From: Leishmania infantum JPCM5
Taxonomy: Eukaryota; Euglenozoa; Kinetoplastea; Trypanosomatida; Trypanosomatidae
Length of the DNA stretch: 64,000 nt
Direction of reading: 5' to 3'
Assembly (NCBI RefSeq): GCF_000002875.2
Contig: NC_009420.2
Coordinates: 246,001 to 310,000 of the forward strand
A program made the position numbers and the translations under genes. The notes below the pieces were generated by a model, which did no database searches, had not been told where the DNA came from, and saw only the letters and a list, made by a program, of their open reading frames with translations. Of the stretch, positions 62,320 through 64,000 are shown piece after piece. Position 1 is the stretch's first letter. Each line of letters opens with the position of its first letter.

Positions 62320-62778
62320 CGCGCCGACACGCCTCCTCTCTCTCCTCCCGCTCCTCTCTCCCCTCGCATGGCATCGACGGGAAACGGCAGATGAGGGCAG
62401 CGAGCCACCCCCCTTCCCCCCCTCCCCCCCAATGCACACAGTGGATGCGTGCGAAGTGTGCGGCCTCTCCCCCATGCGGCCGGGCGGGTGCGATGAGGCA
62501 CGACGAGAGCGCCGCGAATGGCGGCGTCGAGCCCTCCCGACTGCGGTGTGAAGGGTGCCCACACCACCTTGTGGGATGCCGCGGCTGGAAGCGACTGAGA
62601 GGGCGCAGCACGTGTGCGAAGGAAGGGACGAGGAAGGACAGGAGGAGCCTGCTTAGACGCGTGGCCCCGATTCGGCGGCTGGACGCTGCGCCCTCGAGGA
62701 CCCGGATGTAGTCGCGGCGCCACAGGAGGTGGGTGCGCTGCGGTTGGAAGCGCATACCTTGACTGACGTGTTCCTGGT
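62320..62778 (+). mobile_element. SIDER2-like retroposon remnant, copy B
   Basis: This is 459 bases, same orientation as copy A at 19106-19565. The differences are C/T near position 20 of the block, one C fewer in a C-run, C/G in GGCGCCGTC versus GGCGGCGTC, and C/T in GATCCGG versus GATTCGG. It lies in the presumed 3' UTR of the zinc-finger gene. The flanks differ from those of copy A at both ends. The repeat is certain; the SIDER2 class is inferred from composition, size and position. Confidence 0.7.
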
Positions 62779-64000
62779 AGAGCAAGGCGTTGGAACGAGA
62801 ACTAAGTGTTTCGTGTATTTATTTCCGCTCTATTTCTTGCTGGCTTTACAGACATCTCTATTTCTCTCTCTAGCAGTTCATGAAGGGGAAAATAAAAGGA
62901 GAATGCTGTGTGTCTTTTTCGCTAGTCGTCGTCTTCGCTCTCTAATTTCTTCTTTGGTGTTCGGTTCGCTGCTTCCTTCTCACCGCGCCCTTTTTTTGTG
63001 GTTCTTGCGCCAAATCCCGTCCGTGTCTCGGTTTCACCACGTCGGCCTTTCCCTGCTGTTCGTGAATTTTTTTTTCGTTCGCTCGCAGCCTGTTGCTATG
63101 AGGGGATAGAGGATCTCAAGAACGCTTTTTCTTTTCTGTGTTGCTGATGCTTGTCATGGTCACACGACTTTTGACGGCTATTCGTTGGTGAAGGTGACGG
63201 TGAAAATCTTGAACGGGTTTTTCGTTTTTTTGTTGTTTGCTACACTTTGTGTATCGTAGCGTACTTAACCGTCGTTTCCCACACCTTTCTTGCGGTAAGA
63301 AGCGTGTACATATCACAACCTTGATGGATTTTCTGGACGACAGACCGTGCTTGTGCTTCCGAGGAGTGTAGAAAGCGCAAGACGCTAGTGGCGTACCAAG
63401 GCCGACGCGAGACAGAACCAAGGAGTACCACGGCAGAGGAACTGTTCATGACTTGCGGTCATCGGCAGAAAAGAGATCGCATCAGCGCCGAACAACGATC
63501 CGGCGCTTGCGCCTGCTGAGGTGTGGAGCTCAGTGGGGAATCTGAGGCGCGCTCATACGGATCGCGAGAGTGAGCATCAGCGCCTCGTCTTCGGCGTTGT
63601 TCACTTCTTCCTCGTCGGCGCTTTGGACCCGTGTCTCTGAGTCTCTGCCTGTCGCCTTCGGCTGCTGTGCACGTGGAGCGGTGTATGCGTCTGCGTGTCT
63701 GTGTGTGTGTCATGCTGATCCTCCCCTCTTCGTCCTCTACTTGAGCTTCTCTTATCAACGTGCTATCTCGCTTTTTTTTTGCCCCCCCCCCCCCGCGACT
63801 CCACTCCATCCCACTCGCGATCTGTTTCTCTTCAGGTTCGCAAGTGTGCATCTGCAGATGTGCGGAGCCCTTCCTGCACCGGCTCGAAGAAAGTGTAGCT
63901 GCTCTTCATATTTCCTTTTTGTGTATACACACATACACAAGCAGACCAGCAGACAGAGCTGGAATGTATGGCGACAACGAAACGGGAGAAGAGAAGCGAT
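62779..64000 (+). other. Spacer running off the window end
   Basis: T/C-rich sequence (62800-63120), mixed sequence with short frames (63250-63560), then T/C-rich sequence with a C14 run at 63781-63794. A next + strand gene probably begins beyond the window. No coding frame here is convincing. Confidence 0.6.

Noticed and set aside
62075..62785. A 236-codon minus-strand frame, similar to one at 19051-19674
   Set aside because: The similarity is due to the shared retroposon-like repeat, and the frame is not a gene family.
1..64000. tRNA, 5S, spliced-leader, snoRNA and CRISPR elements
   Set aside because: I looked for B-box, box C/D pairs, the spliced-leader sequence and regular spaced repeats by eye and found nothing supportable. 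A covariance-model scan would be decisive.

Overview
The window looks like nuclear DNA of a trypanosomatid, most probably Leishmania. All ten convincing genes lie on the + strand and are intronless and GC-rich. They are separated by long T/C-rich spacers with (CA)n/(GT)n microsatellites and polypyrimidine-AG sites of the kind used for trans-splicing. The protein set (calpain-like protein, ARL13-type GTPase, CCCH zinc-finger protein, TFIIH p52) and two copies of a repeat resembling a Leishmania SIDER2 retroposon agree with this. The species and chromosome cannot be fixed from the sequence alone.

Layout: 1-14873 holds no convincing protein gene. It is a strongly pyrimidine-skewed region broken about once per kilobase by short purine-rich islands. 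The gene cluster then runs: a large protein with ubiquitin-like, STI1/XPC-binding-like and C-terminal dimerisation-like segments (14874-18728); a 3' spacer with repeat copy A (19106-19565); a TPR-DnaJ co-chaperone (21682-25233); an unknown protein (26904-28220); a calpain-like protein lacking catalytic Cys and His (30005-33367); a frame-broken GC-rich stretch (about 33690-35560); a Ser-rich coiled-coil protein (37434-39119); TFIIH subunit p52/TFB2 (39965-41638); a helical-repeat protein (42479-43858); an ARL13-like GTPase (44884-45789); a giant protein with cyclic-nucleotide-binding-like and C2-like domains (48536-54346); and a triple CCCH zinc-finger protein (58437-60797). The last spacer carries a second GC-rich repeat-like block (about 61150-61600) and repeat copy B (62320-62778).

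The genes would be transcribed together from left to right and matured by trans-splicing and polyadenylation, so being neighbours does not imply a shared function. Several products still suggest cilium/flagellum or signalling roles (ARL13, the CNB/C2 protein, two dimerisation-like modules), proteostasis (TPR-J and Ubl-STI1 proteins) or gene expression (TFIIH p52, CCCH protein). The two repeat copies are about 99% identical, direct and 43.2 kb apart, so nine of the ten genes sit between potential recombination sites.
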